64,000 nucleotides of DNA from Linyphia triangularis (GCA_963978545.1 OZ021722.1:107398442-107462441); one strand, 5' to 3'. Counted from the first letter of the stretch, positions 25,105 to 37,153 are shown. The notes: generated by a model not told the origin, from the letters alone. Program-made: numbers and translations.

Positions 25105-25205
25105 ACAGTGTGGTCATAAAGAAACTTTGCCAATATATGGACCTCTAGCGAATGTTCGTTGAGATCGAGATGAGATTTCAGGTATAGTTATTCAGAGGTA
25201 TCGGG
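25105..25205 (+). repeat. repeat shared with 43609-43716 (inverted)
   Basis: The GTGGTCATAAAGAAACTTTG, ATATATGGACCTCTAGCG and GAGATCGAGATGAGATTTCA blocks recur in reverse complement at 43609-43716. Possibly an end of a Tc1/mariner-like element. The other end was not found. Confidence 0.5.
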
Positions 25206-25255
25206 ATTATGTGAACAGCAACAAAATGGCGCTTCGGTCACGGTTATAGGTACAG

Positions 25256-25480
25256 AAACTCGAAATTTTTGAATGGCAACACGTACTTTTCTCGTCGTAA
25301 AATGATCAGTACATGCGACAACCCTTAAGAAAGTTGGAATGGTACGTGTATCACTAAAAACGGACGAGTTATGCATGCACAAAAAGCAGTTCTGTGAAAG
25401 GGCAATAAAAATCCAATCGGGGCTCACTGAGGAAATTTTCACTAGACAAAGGTAACCTAAAAGTAAACCCATAAAAATGC
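25256..25480 (-). repeat. repeat family Q, minus copy
   Basis: Reverse complement of this stretch aligns with 26900-27120 (CTGCTTTTTGTGCATGCATA against CTGTTTTTTGAGCGAGCATA, then GTACCATTCCAACTTTCTTA against GCACTGTTCCAACTTTTTTA). The two copies lie about 1.4 kb apart in opposite orientation. The frames in them are interrupted, so this is an old repeat and not a gene. Confidence 0.6.
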
Positions 25481-25973
25481 CTGTGATGGCTCCCGTTGTA
25501 GAAGTGGGAAAAGAAAAGTGGGGGATGCCCAAAAGTTGGTGGAAAGTGCAGCCCCCCCCCCCCCCACGGTAAATTTTATAATTTCGTATCTTATAATAAT
25601 AATATGAACTGGTAAGAAAATAATTTATACTTCCCAACACCAACATTAAACAATAAGGTCCAAAATAAATTGTTAATTTAATGAATAGTCAGTGACTTTT
25701 TTATTTTATTTACTTGGAAAGAAAACACAATTTTTTATTTTTTTTTAAATAATTTGTCTTTATATGAAAAAAGAATAGAAAATTAACTTTAAAGAAAGTT
25801 CCTCCAAAGTTAAAAGTTGTCCAATTGTAACAGTATTTGTTAATAAAAATAATCGCGTTATACAACTTTGTATAAGGATATATATTTTTAATAGTGTGAT
25901 ATCTATACACCATAAATAGTTTTTTTTTTTTTTTTTTTTTTCATATTTTAAAACTTTAAATCAATTTTTATTA

Positions 25974-26635
25974 TAGTCTGAGAGGCGACTGCAATTTTTG
26001 GACCTCATCGAACATCATTCTGAATTTTTCATAGAAATTGGAGAAAATTTAGTAGCTTAGGAATCCACTGGTCTGCCGGGGCAAAAATGGCCGAAACTGA
26101 TTAAAAATCGACTTGGAATGAGTTGAACTAAAATCCGATTGCCAAATATGTCATAACTTGCCAAAAATAGAACAAACTTATTCGTCTGGCAACCCACTGC
26201 ATTTTGAATTTCAATGAGAAAAAGCGCAAACGATTTCTGATATCTAGCTCGGAAAACTAATGTCTTTTAAAAGTAAGCCAAATTGGCTACATTAGTTGCG
26301 TCATCAGTGACGTAATGTTTATTGCCAACTTGGCTCCATTTTAATAGATGCAAGTAGACCGTCGCCAGATATCTGAATCGTCTGCAACCTTCTTAATTGA
26401 AAATTAAAGAGTGAGGGTTGCCAAATAAAAAAAAATGCTTATTATTTGGCAAGTTATGGCGCATTTGGCAATTGGATTTAGTTCAACTTATTAAAAGTCG
26501 ATATTTGACCAGTTTCGACCATTTTTGCCACGGCAGACCAGTGGATTCGTAATCTACTCACTTTTCTCTAATTTCTATAAGAAATTCAGAATGTTGTTCG
26601 ATGGGGTCCAAAAATTGCAGTCGCCTGTCAGTCTA
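25974..26635. mobile_element. fold-back element family B, copy 1 (complete)
   Basis: 662-bp element with TAGTCTGAGAGGCGACTGCA at one end and the complementary TGCAGTCGCCTGTCAGTCTA at the other, flanked by TTA on both sides. The two halves are near reverse complements of each other over about 300 bp, with a central TGCGTCATCAGTGACGTAAT palindrome. A 3-bp TTA duplication fits PIF/Harbinger-type MITEs, but this is only suggestive. Other copies: 42388-43062, 47647-48128, 63368-63655. Confidence 0.85.
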
Positions 26636-26899
26636 TTAGTGTCACTAAATTTAAAGGTTATTGTTAATTTTCTTTAGAAGTTTTTAAACGGATTGTATGT
26701 TTTTAAAAGTGGGGGAATGGATTTGAGTGGTTTTAGAAGTAAGAGGACACATGTGTATTTTCTTGAAAAGTGGTGGGGTGCGTCACCCCGCGTCTACTCA
26801 CACATCTAGCACTGGATAACACCCATGTGGAAAATGCGTAATTTAAATAAAAAAAATTCTTTTGTTTGATCTGATGTTATCATCATTGATTGGTGTCTT

Positions 26900-27120
26900 A
26901 CCTCTGTCAAGAGCAAATTTCCTCCGGGCGCTCCGATTGGGTTTTTGTTGGCCGTTCGCAGAGCTGTTTTTTGAGCGAGCATAACGTGCCCGTTTCTTGT
27001 GATGCTCGCACTGTTCCAACTTTTTTAAGAGTTTTCGTATGTGCTGAGCATTTTGCGACGGGAAAATGTGAAATTTGCCTTTCGAAAATTGTTGCCGTTC
27101 ATAGAATCCTGAGCTCATAA
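26900..27120 (+). repeat. repeat family Q, plus copy
   Basis: Partner of 25256-25480. Overlapping open frames on both strands (76 and 94 codons) have no splice or homology support. Confidence 0.55.
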
Positions 27121-27252
27121 CTTTCAATAACTACTCCTAAAACATCATTTCAGTCTGCTGCACGGAAAGTTCAAAAAAGGTCCATATTTCGCCAAACTTT
27201 CACAAAATGAAGATTAATCGATTTTACATCATTCTGTCTTTAACTCCTTTAT

Positions 27253-27708
27253 AAAGGGTGTCCAGCGAAGGAACCCCAAACTCAAAAACAAAGATCAATA
27301 TAATAAAAAAATATATATATAATTATTTTGAAAGCTGTAAAAATCTTTTACTTAATTTTCAAAACTAGTTATAATAGTTGCCAACAGGTGGCGCTGTACA
27401 TAGTAGTTCTAATGAAAAAAGAGTGATTTAAAACTCGGAGCGATCAGTCTTTTTCTTGATAGTCTCACTGTGAAAGAAATGAGCTTGATGATTGCAACGA
27501 CTGTGATTGCAACTTCTATAACATATTTCTAGAATTTTGCAACTACAACGCCATCTGTTGGCACCATTTGTAACTAATTTTAAAAATTTAGTATAAGATT
27601 TTTACACCAATTAAAATAACTATACTTTTTGTTTCATTCTTCTATTGATCTTTGTTTTTGAATTATTTAATTTTAAAATGAGAGGAGTCATTCGCTCGAC
27701 ACCCTGTA
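27253..27708. mobile_element. MITE ending just downstream of exon A
   Basis: Inverted ends AGGGTGTCCAGCGAA and, reverse-complemented on the right, AGGGTGTCGAGCGAA, next to TA. The TTTTGTTTCATTCTTC...TTTAATTTTAAAAT half also occurs as a fragment at about 48130-48205. About 455 bp, non-coding, only 40 bp from the exon A donor. Confidence 0.72.
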
Positions 27709-27748
27709 CATCTTTTCAAACGTATATAAAATTATAAGCAATACTTAC

Positions 27749-29804
27749 GCCTGCTTGAACTTGTTGTCGTTGGAAAAGTCGGCTTCGAAGCATCGTTTGC
27801 TAAAAAAGTCAATGAGGTTCGCTGAAACGGATTTATGTTATAGTTCAGTACCTTCGGTGTGTTGGATCTGTCTTCATATTCCACTCTGCTTTTCTTAATT
27901 TTATTTTCCCTACTCCTGTCATCCACTTTAGGCGACACTTTGGGGTGGTTTTCGACGAGAGTGTTCACGGTCGGAAACTGTTTCTTCAGCGAATCGAAAG
28001 TGACGATCAGAAATGGTAGTTCGGAAGTGTCAGGTTGGAAGACGTCGAAAATGGTCTCAACAATGTTTCGAGGAGGAAGTGTATATCTATTCGCTGGGGA
28101 CCGAATGGTCGTGGTGGTTGGAAGAGTCGATACTTTGTGTTTTGTCGTTTCAGAGGCAATTGTAGACCTAGTAGGTTTGCTGGTAGGATATTGTTCGATT
28201 TTTACTTTTACAGTTGTTCTTTCCAAAGAGGTCATTCTCATTGTGGTTGATGGTCTAGTTGAGGATTGTACGATGAAAGGTCTATTTGTCGGTTTTGATG
28301 TTGTGGTGAAAATGGGATTGCTGATCGGTGTAGACCACAAGGCAGCGGATTTCATTGTGGTTGGTTTTTGTTTTGGTTGTTTGGTAAGTAACTGCTTGTC
28401 TTTTCCTGCATTTGTTGTACTTGGTGCTGGTGTATTTGGTCTTAGAGTATCCAGCGCAGATACTGGTGGCTTTTTTGTCACAGCTATTCTATTCAGATTC
28501 GAAGTTATTACCGGTTTCATTGGAATCAGAGATTTATCTGGTGCCTTCATCGTTATTTTTTCAACTTGATTTGAAATAGTATTACTAGAATTAGCCACCT
28601 GCGAAGAATTCTTTTTTAATCTGCTACCAAAGTACACCATAGGTACCGCTGGTTTGTTACTTCCACCAGATCCCGAAGAAGCTTTGAAAGCAGAAGAAAC
28701 CGAAGTGACGTTAATGGCCACTATTCTACCGGACTGCAGAAGTATGTATCTTGTGGTGATGTTCGGTTTCGATTCCGATTCTTCCATTTTGGGCGAGAGG
28801 GTAACTGTGACTCGAAGAGTTGTTGGTAACTCCAAGACGTCAAACGACGACCCTCGACCTCTTCGCAGATTAGAAGCATGACTTACGACGTGGTCTTCGT
28901 CCTGCTTTCTGCCGACGGGGCTCAGATCCTGAAGTGTCCCGAATCGCGTGAAGTTACGCGAAGTTATGGCTTGAGAACTTTGACCTGGTTTTATGATTGA
29001 AGACGAATTGAACACATTAATATCACCTTGCATCCTTGAAATAGAAGGTTCTGGTACATTCTGAATTAAATTTGAAACATTATTGAAATTCCGTAAAGGT
29101 ATAGCTTGGGAACCACTATTCGTTATTAATCTCGACGACGGAGCACTGGCATTTTTATAATCCTGTGCCCTGCTACTAGGAATCCTTGGCTTATGAACTG
29201 TATTGTTCTGAAACGAATACGATACATTTGTATCATTCAGTAACATTATAGGTCGGGTACCTAGATTAGATCTTAAACTCATTGATGGACTAGTAGAGTT
29301 TTTATTGTCATGTGTCCTAGTAACAGAATTCCTTGACATTGGTCCTGGTCTATTCTGCAGCAAGTTCGAGTCATCCTTAAACTTTCGTGGATTTTCCGAT
29401 TCGGTAAAGTTGAAGCTTGTCAAGTTAGTGAAGGATTCAACGCTGTACCACCAATTGATGGCCGCTGAGTTTTCTCTGTACCTCTTTCCAGTATGGCTCA
29501 CAACGTGTTCTTCGTCCCTTTTCGTGAGTTCCAGCTTGAACTCGCCCCGCGGAGGATTCACATTCGGCGGTGGGCCAGGTAAAGTCCATTCATTGTCGAA
29601 GGGAGGGAGATGATCATAAATGATGTCGTAGAGGGGAGATACTCGTTCCATCTCGAACCTGTTGATCACATCCTCTTCGTCCAAATCCCTCTTTTTTCTT
29701 GTCAGGATTTCTTTTGTGTTACGGTCGGTGATGTGCAATGTGAATGAGCACACGCTTTCAAAGGCCAAACCGGTGGATAATAGAATTGCGAATAAATACA
29801 GCAA
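27749..29804 (-). CDS. exon A: main exon of secreted, repeat-bearing glycoprotein
   Basis: A 2056-nt exon, bounded on the minus strand by a TTTTATCTCATTCCAG acceptor and a GC|GTAAGTAT donor (GT at 27748-27747). It encodes 685 codons plus one base (phase 1), and exon B matches this. It opens in phase 0 with LLYLFAILLSTGLA, the hydrophobic core of a signal peptide. RKKR at residues 36-39 is a furin-type site. Two copies of a DE(E/D)HVVSH motif lie near residues 97-104 and 302-309. Between them are three tandem repeats of about 48 residues (roughly 148-195, 196-244, 245-286) with the pattern QN..P..S.R..D..N.S and many Asn-X-Ser/Thr sites. Residues about 400-610 are Thr/Pro/Lys-rich and mucin-like. 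Inferred role: secreted or extracellular-matrix protein. Family not recognised. A contiguous open frame extends 24 nt upstream and reads KYCL at its end, but both extensions are intronic by the splice signals. Confidence 0.85.
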
Positions 29805-30247
29805 CTGGAATGAGATAAAATAATCCAAGGTTAGAAATATTTATACTCTTAATTTTAATGTAACAAAGTTAATCTTATGAGCAATTTTCTGGCTGGCGGA
29901 CGAGACATTTTGGCGCTTTTTCCTACTCGTAAACAGATACGAATTATAAAATTAAAATGAATATAATAGTTACGTTTTTGTTTTATACCATATAACTTTG
30001 TCACCAAGTAGAGATGTGTAAAACGAAAGTATAATTGCTAGATTCATAATAATTTTAGAATTCTAATTTGTTTATAAGTAGAGAAAAAGCTAAAATGTCT
30101 CGTACTTACAACAGAGAATTGCCCTTATAAAATTAAGTTTTGTCGTAAAAGTATAATTAATAAATTCTTTACCATTTCTCTTTGTAGCTATCGCGTACCA
30201 AAATACCATTTTGAGTGCTAACATAGATTAGCCTTTATTAACTACTA
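29805..30247. other. sequence upstream of exon A (probable intron)
   Basis: AT-rich, without frames. On the minus strand it ends in the exon A acceptor. Confidence 0.45.
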
Positions 30248-30910
30248 GCTGTGTGGCCTCGCGCTGCTGGGTACCCGTTCAAAGACATATAAGTTTACCA
30301 TTTAAGAAAAAGAGTAGTATAGAACATTTGGCGATTTCTTTCAGTTGCAATAAGAAAAATCGGCAAAATCAAAAACACAGCATTAGTGGCAAAATAAAAT
30401 TAAACCTCAAATAATAATACAATTAAGTTAAAATATAAATAGTTATAAAATAAATTCCAATATAATTTAAAATAATACCTGTAGCCAAAAAACGCATTTA
30501 TCCGGAAGAAGAAATATCCTATGCTACATCTGTATAAAAAAAGTTTTTAATACTCAGAGGGAAAAGTAACCTGATGCTCCCTCGCCGATAAACAGCAACC
30601 TTCTTTTATGAATAATTCATGAGAAAAAATCCAGCTTCCAATCAAAGTGATCTACCACGGAACAGCAGCCGTGTGACCCTGGAGCGAGTTTCGGCAGCGA
30701 CGTTGCCATAGTAACCAATGGAAAGCAATGGAAGCATTTCCTACACGCAATATGTAACAGTGCTGCCGGTCAAGGATTGATTCTAACTTCGGCAGCAATT
30801 GAGAATTCCGGGAACTGATTGGCTTGTAATGACCTTCAGCAATATCAAATAATAGATTGCTCTATCAAAATTGAAGAAAAACACTTCGTTGATCGTGTTT
30901 TTTTTTTTTT
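30248..30910 (+). repeat. fragment of a GCTGTGTGGC-type mobile element
   Basis: Begins CTGTGTGGCCTCGCGCTGC then GGGTACCCGTTCAAAG, like the start of the element at 14332 (CTGAATACCCGTGCTGCGC). Downstream sequence is degraded and no tail is visible. Confidence 0.4.
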
Positions 30911-31904
30911 AGCGTCTTCCCCTAGATTCCTTATTTGGTGTTGTTAAAAATGTAAGATCGAGAATGATTTTTAAGAGTCTGGTCATCAGTATTTAAATTG
31001 ATGGATATGTGTGTGTAGCTGTAGGATATCATGCAATGTAGTTGATCAAGTCTGTGAGTTGGTGGATGTTGTGTAATTAGAGAATCATTTGTATAGAACA
31101 TCGCTACCAATTTTTTTTTTTTTTTTTTTTTTTTATGGGAGGGGGATGCACTTGACACCAAATTTTGCGTTTTGAATATAATTGTATAATTTTATATTAT
31201 ACAATTTGAATATATAAATATATTAATAGTATAATTTGAATATAATAATATAATTTTGAATATAATTTTGAAATAATTCGCGTTCATTATTAAAGTATAA
31301 GAACATACTTGATATATTGCAAAAATAGATCAATTGTGTTTAGAATTTTTCTACTTTAAAATAATCTCTTGATGGAATTTTTGCTAGATAATGGTATCAT
31401 CTGAAGACTAGAGAGTTATTTTATTGGTTTGAAGTACTATTTTATTCCGAAAATAAATTTGACTATTTTAAACTCATTATCTAAAAAAATCGTATTTTTG
31501 GCCCGTAGAACTGCATTTAAAGAGTGATAACTGGAGTTTTATATAATTTTTAAAAAAAATTATTTGAGACTACAAACCATTTTTGCATTAACTATTAGAT
31601 ATTTTGAACCTCAGTCAAATTTATTGGAAAAGAAAATACGAGATTTTTAAACGCAAAAGTTTTTAGAAAAATTGCGATTTTTTCCTATTTCAAAGTTAAA
31701 AAATTATTTCAAAAATGCTATACATTCTAAAAACTAGATGAAAGTTCATAACATTACGAATGATATTACGCAAAATTTCCAACCATAATTTCTTTTCTTG
31801 GCCCCATATGACTCGAATAATCACTGTTCAAAAATATGCTAATTATTACTAGTTAAATGTTCATTAGTTAATTAGTTTTTGAATAAAACTGAATTGTTTT
31901 TTCT
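30911..31904. other. AT-rich probable intron
   Basis: Contains a 24-base T run near 31110-31133 and a local TTTGAATATAAT repetition near 31160-31270. No gene supported. Confidence 0.4.
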
Positions 31905-32632
31905 TTAAGGGGGTATGGTACAGAAATTTCTTCAAAAATCCCAATTTTTTTTTCTGATTTAAAAAAATAGTTCATACATTCCTGAAGAGAATGATATTTT
32001 TATCTTATTCCTCCGGTCATTAGAACGCCACAGAATTACCTGTTATTTAAACATGACTAATGGGCGTAACACCTTGAAGTGTCTGCTTAAAGTGCGTTTT
32101 TCGAGCACTAGTGTTTTTCACAGATGTTGCATATTCCAATCGATATATCTCCAGAACCATTAACAATTGGCTATTCAAATTTTTGGAGCATTTAATTTAT
32201 ATAGTTTTAAATATTTTGTCTTCACAGAATTTTATTTTTTTAATTCTGTTTTAAAATATAATTTTTAAAGTAGAAGATAACATAAAAAAAAGCAAAAATT
32301 TCAATATTTTAACTTTGAGAATTTTTTTAATTTTTTTTAGTTCACCTATCAAAATTCTGTGAAGACAAAATTTTCTTTATATAATTATGTATTACAGAAA
32401 GCTTTCACTTCGAAATTTTTTTTAGTGTTTCTTGACTTATATCAAAATACGCAAACATCAATTATTATGGATTTTTCTTGGTTTTTAAATTTTTTTTAAA
32501 TAACAAAACACAATATTTAAAAAAACATTTTCTCAAAGATATATAAATAGTATCTCATACATAAAATAAATTTTTGACGTAAAAATGTACATAAATAAAG
32601 TTTTTTTTATTTTCGGTACTTCACCCCTTTAA
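31905..32632 (-). mobile_element. TTAA MITE family C, copy 3
   Basis: Reverse-oriented copy with TTAA at 31905-31908 and 32629-32632. The same internal blocks occur inverted relative to copies 1, 2 and 4. Confidence 0.88.
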
Positions 32633-32922
32633 ACGTCGTTACTAATTATGTACTTTAAAAAAAAAATCCGATTTCTAAAATGATAATTAAAAAAAAAAGT
32701 TCATGATTGTGGTTGATTGTTGACATGATTGTGGAAAGTGTGTATAGTTGGGGAGTGAGAGGGGGGGAGAGGGGGAGGCTGTCGGGAAGTCGCACGTTTC
32801 CGGCATTTTCGAGCACGGGCTGCCACTGAGTAAAATAAACATTTCGTCATAGACTTGTTATCGTAAAAAGAAAAATCACACACATATATACTAAATCCGA
32901 AAAGCACACCTTATCTTGTTAC

Positions 32923-32928
32923 GCGCAT
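32923..32928 (-). CDS. possible first coding exon (ATG CGC) of the secreted protein gene
   Basis: On the minus strand the context CAATTCTCAAGATGCGC is followed by GTAACAAG. An exon ending ATG CGC leaves phase 0, which is what exon A needs. The joined start would read MRLLYLFAILLSTGLA, an ideal signal peptide. The upstream minus-strand DNA (to about 33110) is less AT-rich than its surroundings, as a 5' UTR might be. Against it: the donor has C at -1 and only GTAAC after the cut, and a two-codon exon is easy to imagine by chance. The alternative is that exon A is joined to another upstream exon, for example 51244-51394, also phase 0. Confidence 0.3.
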
Positions 32929-33295
32929 CTTGAGAATTGTCACCGAATCCTGTGAGATTTGGTGAAAGTCAGACTTCCCATTCACTTTCCAATGTGATGT
33001 AGGTCGCAGGGTCGAATTCCGAGAAATCGCAAGTTCCGGAGAGTCGCCTTTGTTCCAAGTTTCGGCAACTGTATCACGTATTTAGGATTATGGCCTTTCG
33101 CCACTTCCTAGATGACGTGTCATTGTTTGCATGGAGATAAGAAGGTTATGAGATGATACTATTTGTAATAGAGACTCTCAGGAAACATAGATCTTAACTT
33201 TTGTTATCGGGGTTAACTTTTGTTTCTAATTGTTTCCTCAGCAAAAATTTACCGAATAACTCCTTTTTCGATAACTTTGTACTCGTTATATCTTT

Positions 33296-33425
33296 TCGAC
33301 GCATCAGGAGTTCAAATCATATCGGCATTATGAGTTCATTCATATTCAGCTCATATATAGAGCATCTTTGAATGTATTTTATTTTAGACGTATTAGGGGT
33401 TCAGTTCGTACAAATGTTGGGAGTT
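33296..33425 (+). repeat. tandem repeat, left part (split by insertions)
   Basis: Units of about 90-100 bp containing CATCAGGAGTTCAAATCATA, TGAGTTCATTCATATTCAG and CATATATAGAGCATCTTTGA. The same units continue at 34150-34166 and 39870-40120, on the other side of a SINE and a 5.7-kb transposon. Confidence 0.75.
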
Positions 33426-33949
33426 AATTCACATGCAGTTTCTGTGCACGCATATGAACATTCTGAATGTGTGTGTGTGTGTGTGCCTCTTTTTAGAATC
33501 GACATTAAGATTAATTTCTCTTTTCACAACCCGATGTCCTGTTTTCAATTCATTCAACAACTTATTTCAATAACTGCCAGCTCCAAACTAAATGTGTGAA
33601 ACATGCCGTGTCAGCATATTTGTTATTCGTGTTCCATCATTATTATTCCGCGTAGCTCACTTTGGCGGCACTAAGTTTTCGTTCTCGCTTCAACTTTATA
33701 CAACTTCACACACACAGTATTTAAAATATTGCTGAAATCAGCTCGTTTCCCACTCTTCTAATTTTTTAATAGATGACAGTGCTTTTTCTCGGATGATTCA
33801 CAGAGCATTCTATTGATTTCTTTCATGCTAGTATATCTAAGTTTCCCTCTCTCTCTCTCCGTGCTATCTTAAAAAATGTGCTAGTTCTCCAAATTGATTT
33901 TTCACTGACTCTACCACGACGCTGCAATAATTTGAAATGTGAGAACATT
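33426..33949. other. unassigned DNA with short microsatellites
   Basis: Contains a (GT)n run near 33470-33485, a (CT)n run near 33847-33860 and a TA run near 33950. No gene supported. Confidence 0.4.
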
Positions 33950-33959
33950 ATATATATAT

Positions 33960-34149
33960 ATAGGTTGGTTGGTTTGTACTCTCAACGACCTTTTCTTTTT
34001 TTTATGTACAATGGTGACTAATCAAGTCGAGACCTACAGTTTAATGTGATTTTCGAACCACAACGAACAACCATCCCTAACCCGGGTTTCGAAACCAGTA
34101 TCTTTGACATGCAAGGCAGGGCGCTAACCTCGCAGCCATCAGGTGGGCC
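33960..34149 (-). mobile_element. tRNA-derived SINE
   Basis: On the minus strand it opens with a tRNA-like head: TGGCTGCGAGG fits the A box, and GGTTTCGAAACCCGGG fits the B box about 40 nt later. A tRNA-unrelated body follows, ending GGTTGGTTGGTTT... and a TA-rich tail near 33950. No cloverleaf can be completed, so this is a SINE and not a tRNA gene. Confidence 0.7.
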
Positions 34150-36262
34150 AGACGTATTAGGAGATACACTGTAAAAAAAAACCGTCACTTATACGGAAAT
34201 TCCCAGTATTATCAACGGTTTAAATCCGTAAACCTGAATTTACGGTTTAAAGCAGTTTTCGTAGGCAAGGTTACAGTTAATAACCGTCATTCACCAAGAA
34301 TCGCTCTCTGCGCATGCGCGTTACGCCTTCCTTCGAAAACGACGCCGAGCATGTCTGTTTTGAAAGAAAGTGGCTTCTTTGGTAAGTTTCTTTTCATTAT
34401 AATGATCAATTAAGCATTCATATCAATCATTCATCATAATCATTTATCAATTCATTTGTTCACTGCTATGAAATTCTAAATTAATGTATGTACATAAAAT
34501 TACATCAGAATCAGAAAATGTTTATTTTATTGAATGTAAACAAAAACAGCGATGTTGTTCTATTGTTTTTCTGAAACATATGCGTGTGATATAGAATATT
34601 GTACGTAATATTTCACGAGTTTGTAAGAGTTGTAAAACTAAATGAAGTTTAATTAACTGCATTGGCTATCATTTAGAAATGTGCTCTTTAGTTTTGTAAT
34701 AACTTTTGAATGTTTTGGCACAAATTTTGCAAATGAAACTTCGGAAGATCAGATTTGATATCTGAGAATTAAAATTTTATTTAAAAATTACTTACTACAG
34801 ATGTAGTTTTGGACATTTTTTGGGGGCGATTTTATTTGTTATTTTTTTCTTCTGGGTAATTGTAGTTTTTGTCAAAGAGTTTTATTTTAAGTTATATTTT
34901 ATACTTTATTTGTTTTGTTTTTTTCAGGAAAAATGCAGTTTGTAACAATGGGTTTTTATTTTAAGTTAGCATACTTTAATTTTATTACTTATATTTTAAT
35001 TTGATTTTATTATTGTTTATGTTTTAACTTATTCAGTTACCATGTTTTTGATTTTTTTTATCGCCAAATGCCCTACTACATCTGTTCCATTGTGTGAAGT
35101 TTCAGTCAAACGACACTGCAGTTTCATTGCGATTGTTTCAAATCAAAGTCTGCTGGGATTGCCTTAGAAATCACTTGGGAACATTTTCAGTCTCTTACAT
35201 GGCACCTACCGCCTTTGACTGAAGAAAATCATGTTCCTCAAGATTAGATAGCTTATTTGTCAAGACAAGATCATCTGTCATAAATGTTATCGTACTTGGT
35301 CACTGGCAAAAGTAAGGGAAGGGCTGGTGATCTTTGGGATTGAATTAATTGCAAAACAGATTTTTAAAATGTTGCTGTTTTCAAGTACTATAGCATTGGT
35401 GTGATGATATAGCCTTTCAATGCAGGGGTTAAAAGACCTCTTCATTTTATGAAATGTGTTAGTTGAATTAATGTAAAATTCTTTAAAAACGTAGCTAAAA
35501 AATGAACCTACGTTTGTGAGCAAAGAAAAAAGATTTTCTTTCAATAAATTTTTTTTTTTAGCGTTAACGGATAGTAGTAATCGAGAATTTCTAATCCATT
35601 CCTTCCGCAAATTATCGTTTTATCGCTTATAACATTAAACGCCATGAACCTAATGATATAATAAGAAATAGTGTTGTGTGAAATATTGAGTCTTTATTTT
35701 AAGGAGATAAACTTAAATTTTATTTTTGAAGGAGATTAATCCATTTATCCCATCCCTAGACTACCCAATTGATGTGCAGATCCATATTTCAAAATAAGGT
35801 TTTTAAAAGATGATTTCATGCTAGCTAGTTCATTTGACTCTTTTCACGAGTGTAAATATATGTACATAAGGATGACAAATTTTACAATATTTTTCATATT
35901 TTGTACAGTTTATTGGAATTTTTCAAAAAGAAACTACCAGTTGTGCTGAATGCCTTGCTGTACAGCAGTTTTATCGCTGGCTCCTAACAACTCCTTAGAC
36001 TTTAAAAGTTCTCTGCACTTTTCAGGTAAACTATCGAGATTCTTTTATTTTAGATAGGATTTAGGGACAAATACAACTCTATTTATTTGAAGTGAGAATA
36101 CTGTTGGAATAAATTTTAGTGCTTTTAGAATAAATTTACTTAGTGTATTATAATTAGAATTAAACATTTTTATTTCTTGCAACGTTCAGTGGTAAGCTAA
36201 GTTTTATAAGAACTTGCTTGTTTCACCTTTGTTAGAGGTGCTGTACTTAAATAACACTAATA

Positions 36263-36681
36263 TAGAGTGGCCACAGAACCAGGAAAACTTGGAAATCGGG
36301 AAAATGTCAGGGAACTCTCTCATTCTGGAAAAAATCAGGGAATTTTTTTAAATTTCACAGAAATCAGGGAAATTTTCTTTGTTCTGAAGACACGTTTTCC
36401 TGATCATCCACATTTTGGCGCCATTTACCCAGAGAATTGTGGCGGTAATCGTTGAAAATGTAATGTTTCGGAATAATTTGAACTTTTCATTACCGCCAAA
36501 ACTATTTTTAAAAAATTGGCACGTTATCTCTTTAGCTAACATGTTCTATTTGATCAGGATGTCTACACTTCTGGATAAGTTGGGGAAATTGGATAAAAAG
36601 TTTGCCATAAAATCGGGGAATATTTTCAGAAATCCATCATGGAAATCAGGGAACTTTTTTTCGTAAATTTTGTGGCCACCC
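36263..36681. mobile_element. small MITE-like insertion, GTGGCCAC ends
   Basis: Starts AGAGTGGCCACAGAACCAGG and ends TTTTGTGGCCACCCGGTA. The termini are complementary over GTGGCCACA. The body repeats a CAGGGAA/TTCCCTG-like motif (AAATCAGGGAATTTT, AAATCAGGGAACTTT). Non-coding. The overlapping 62-83 codon frames are incidental. Confidence 0.6.
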
Positions 36682-36899
36682 GGTAATAGTAGTTTTGATA
36701 ATCTGCTATCATTTACATACAAGTGTTTATTTCATTTACTATTTGAGGTTTGTTTTAAAAATAGTTTTGCTTTTGTGAATGCTAATTATGACATTAGTAT
36801 TGTTACAGAGCTATGTTAGTGGCATTTAAAAAGCTTAAACACTGGTTGTAATTGCACATAAAAGTTACCAATGCATATAAAGGATTTATATTAAAAACT

Positions 36900-37153
36900 T
36901 TATTTTGATCTGTATCACAGGTGCTTCTGGGTACGAATCCAGACAAAGGCTCAGTCACCGCAATGATGTTTCGATACCTGCTCTACCACAACCACGGGTC
37001 CCAGAGACGCCCAAGAGAACGTCCCCCAAAGCATAATACCGCCACCACCGGCCTGAGGGAGCACTGTACATGACCTACTGTACATTGAGGGAGCAACTGT
37101 TCGCCTGAAAGACGGCGTATCCGGACTCGGCCATCTGACCAGGCAACTCGATC
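36900..37153 (-). pseudogene. Tc1/mariner transposase fragment
   Basis: The minus-strand translation contains GGGGIMLWGTFSWASLGPVV in one frame, the block conserved in Tc1/mariner transposases just after the second catalytic Asp region. Just upstream, after a frame change, it contains DGRVRIRRLSGEQLLPQC, matching the usual ADGRV.VRR..GE.L stretch of these enzymes. Frames shift between the blocks, so it is dead. The fragment is split by the retrotransposon insertion at 37154-38010, and its upstream part may resume at 38024-38130. Confidence 0.75.

Noticed and set aside
27859..28569. 236-codon plus-strand frame opposite exon A (and others at 28035, 28654, 29305)
   Set aside because: Shadows of exon A. 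Their Val/Leu-rich composition arises from complementing Thr/Lys/Pro codons, and they have no splice or start support.
27732..29828. Treating the whole open frame as a single-exon protein starting at 29828
   Set aside because: The codon at 29828 is TTG, not ATG. A strong acceptor lies at 29805 and a strong donor at 27748, so the first 8 and last 4 residues are intronic.
35287..35610. 107-codon minus-strand frame inside the CACTA-like element as a transposase remnant
   Set aside because: No recognisable transposase motif, and low-complexity AT-rich coding is expected by chance here.
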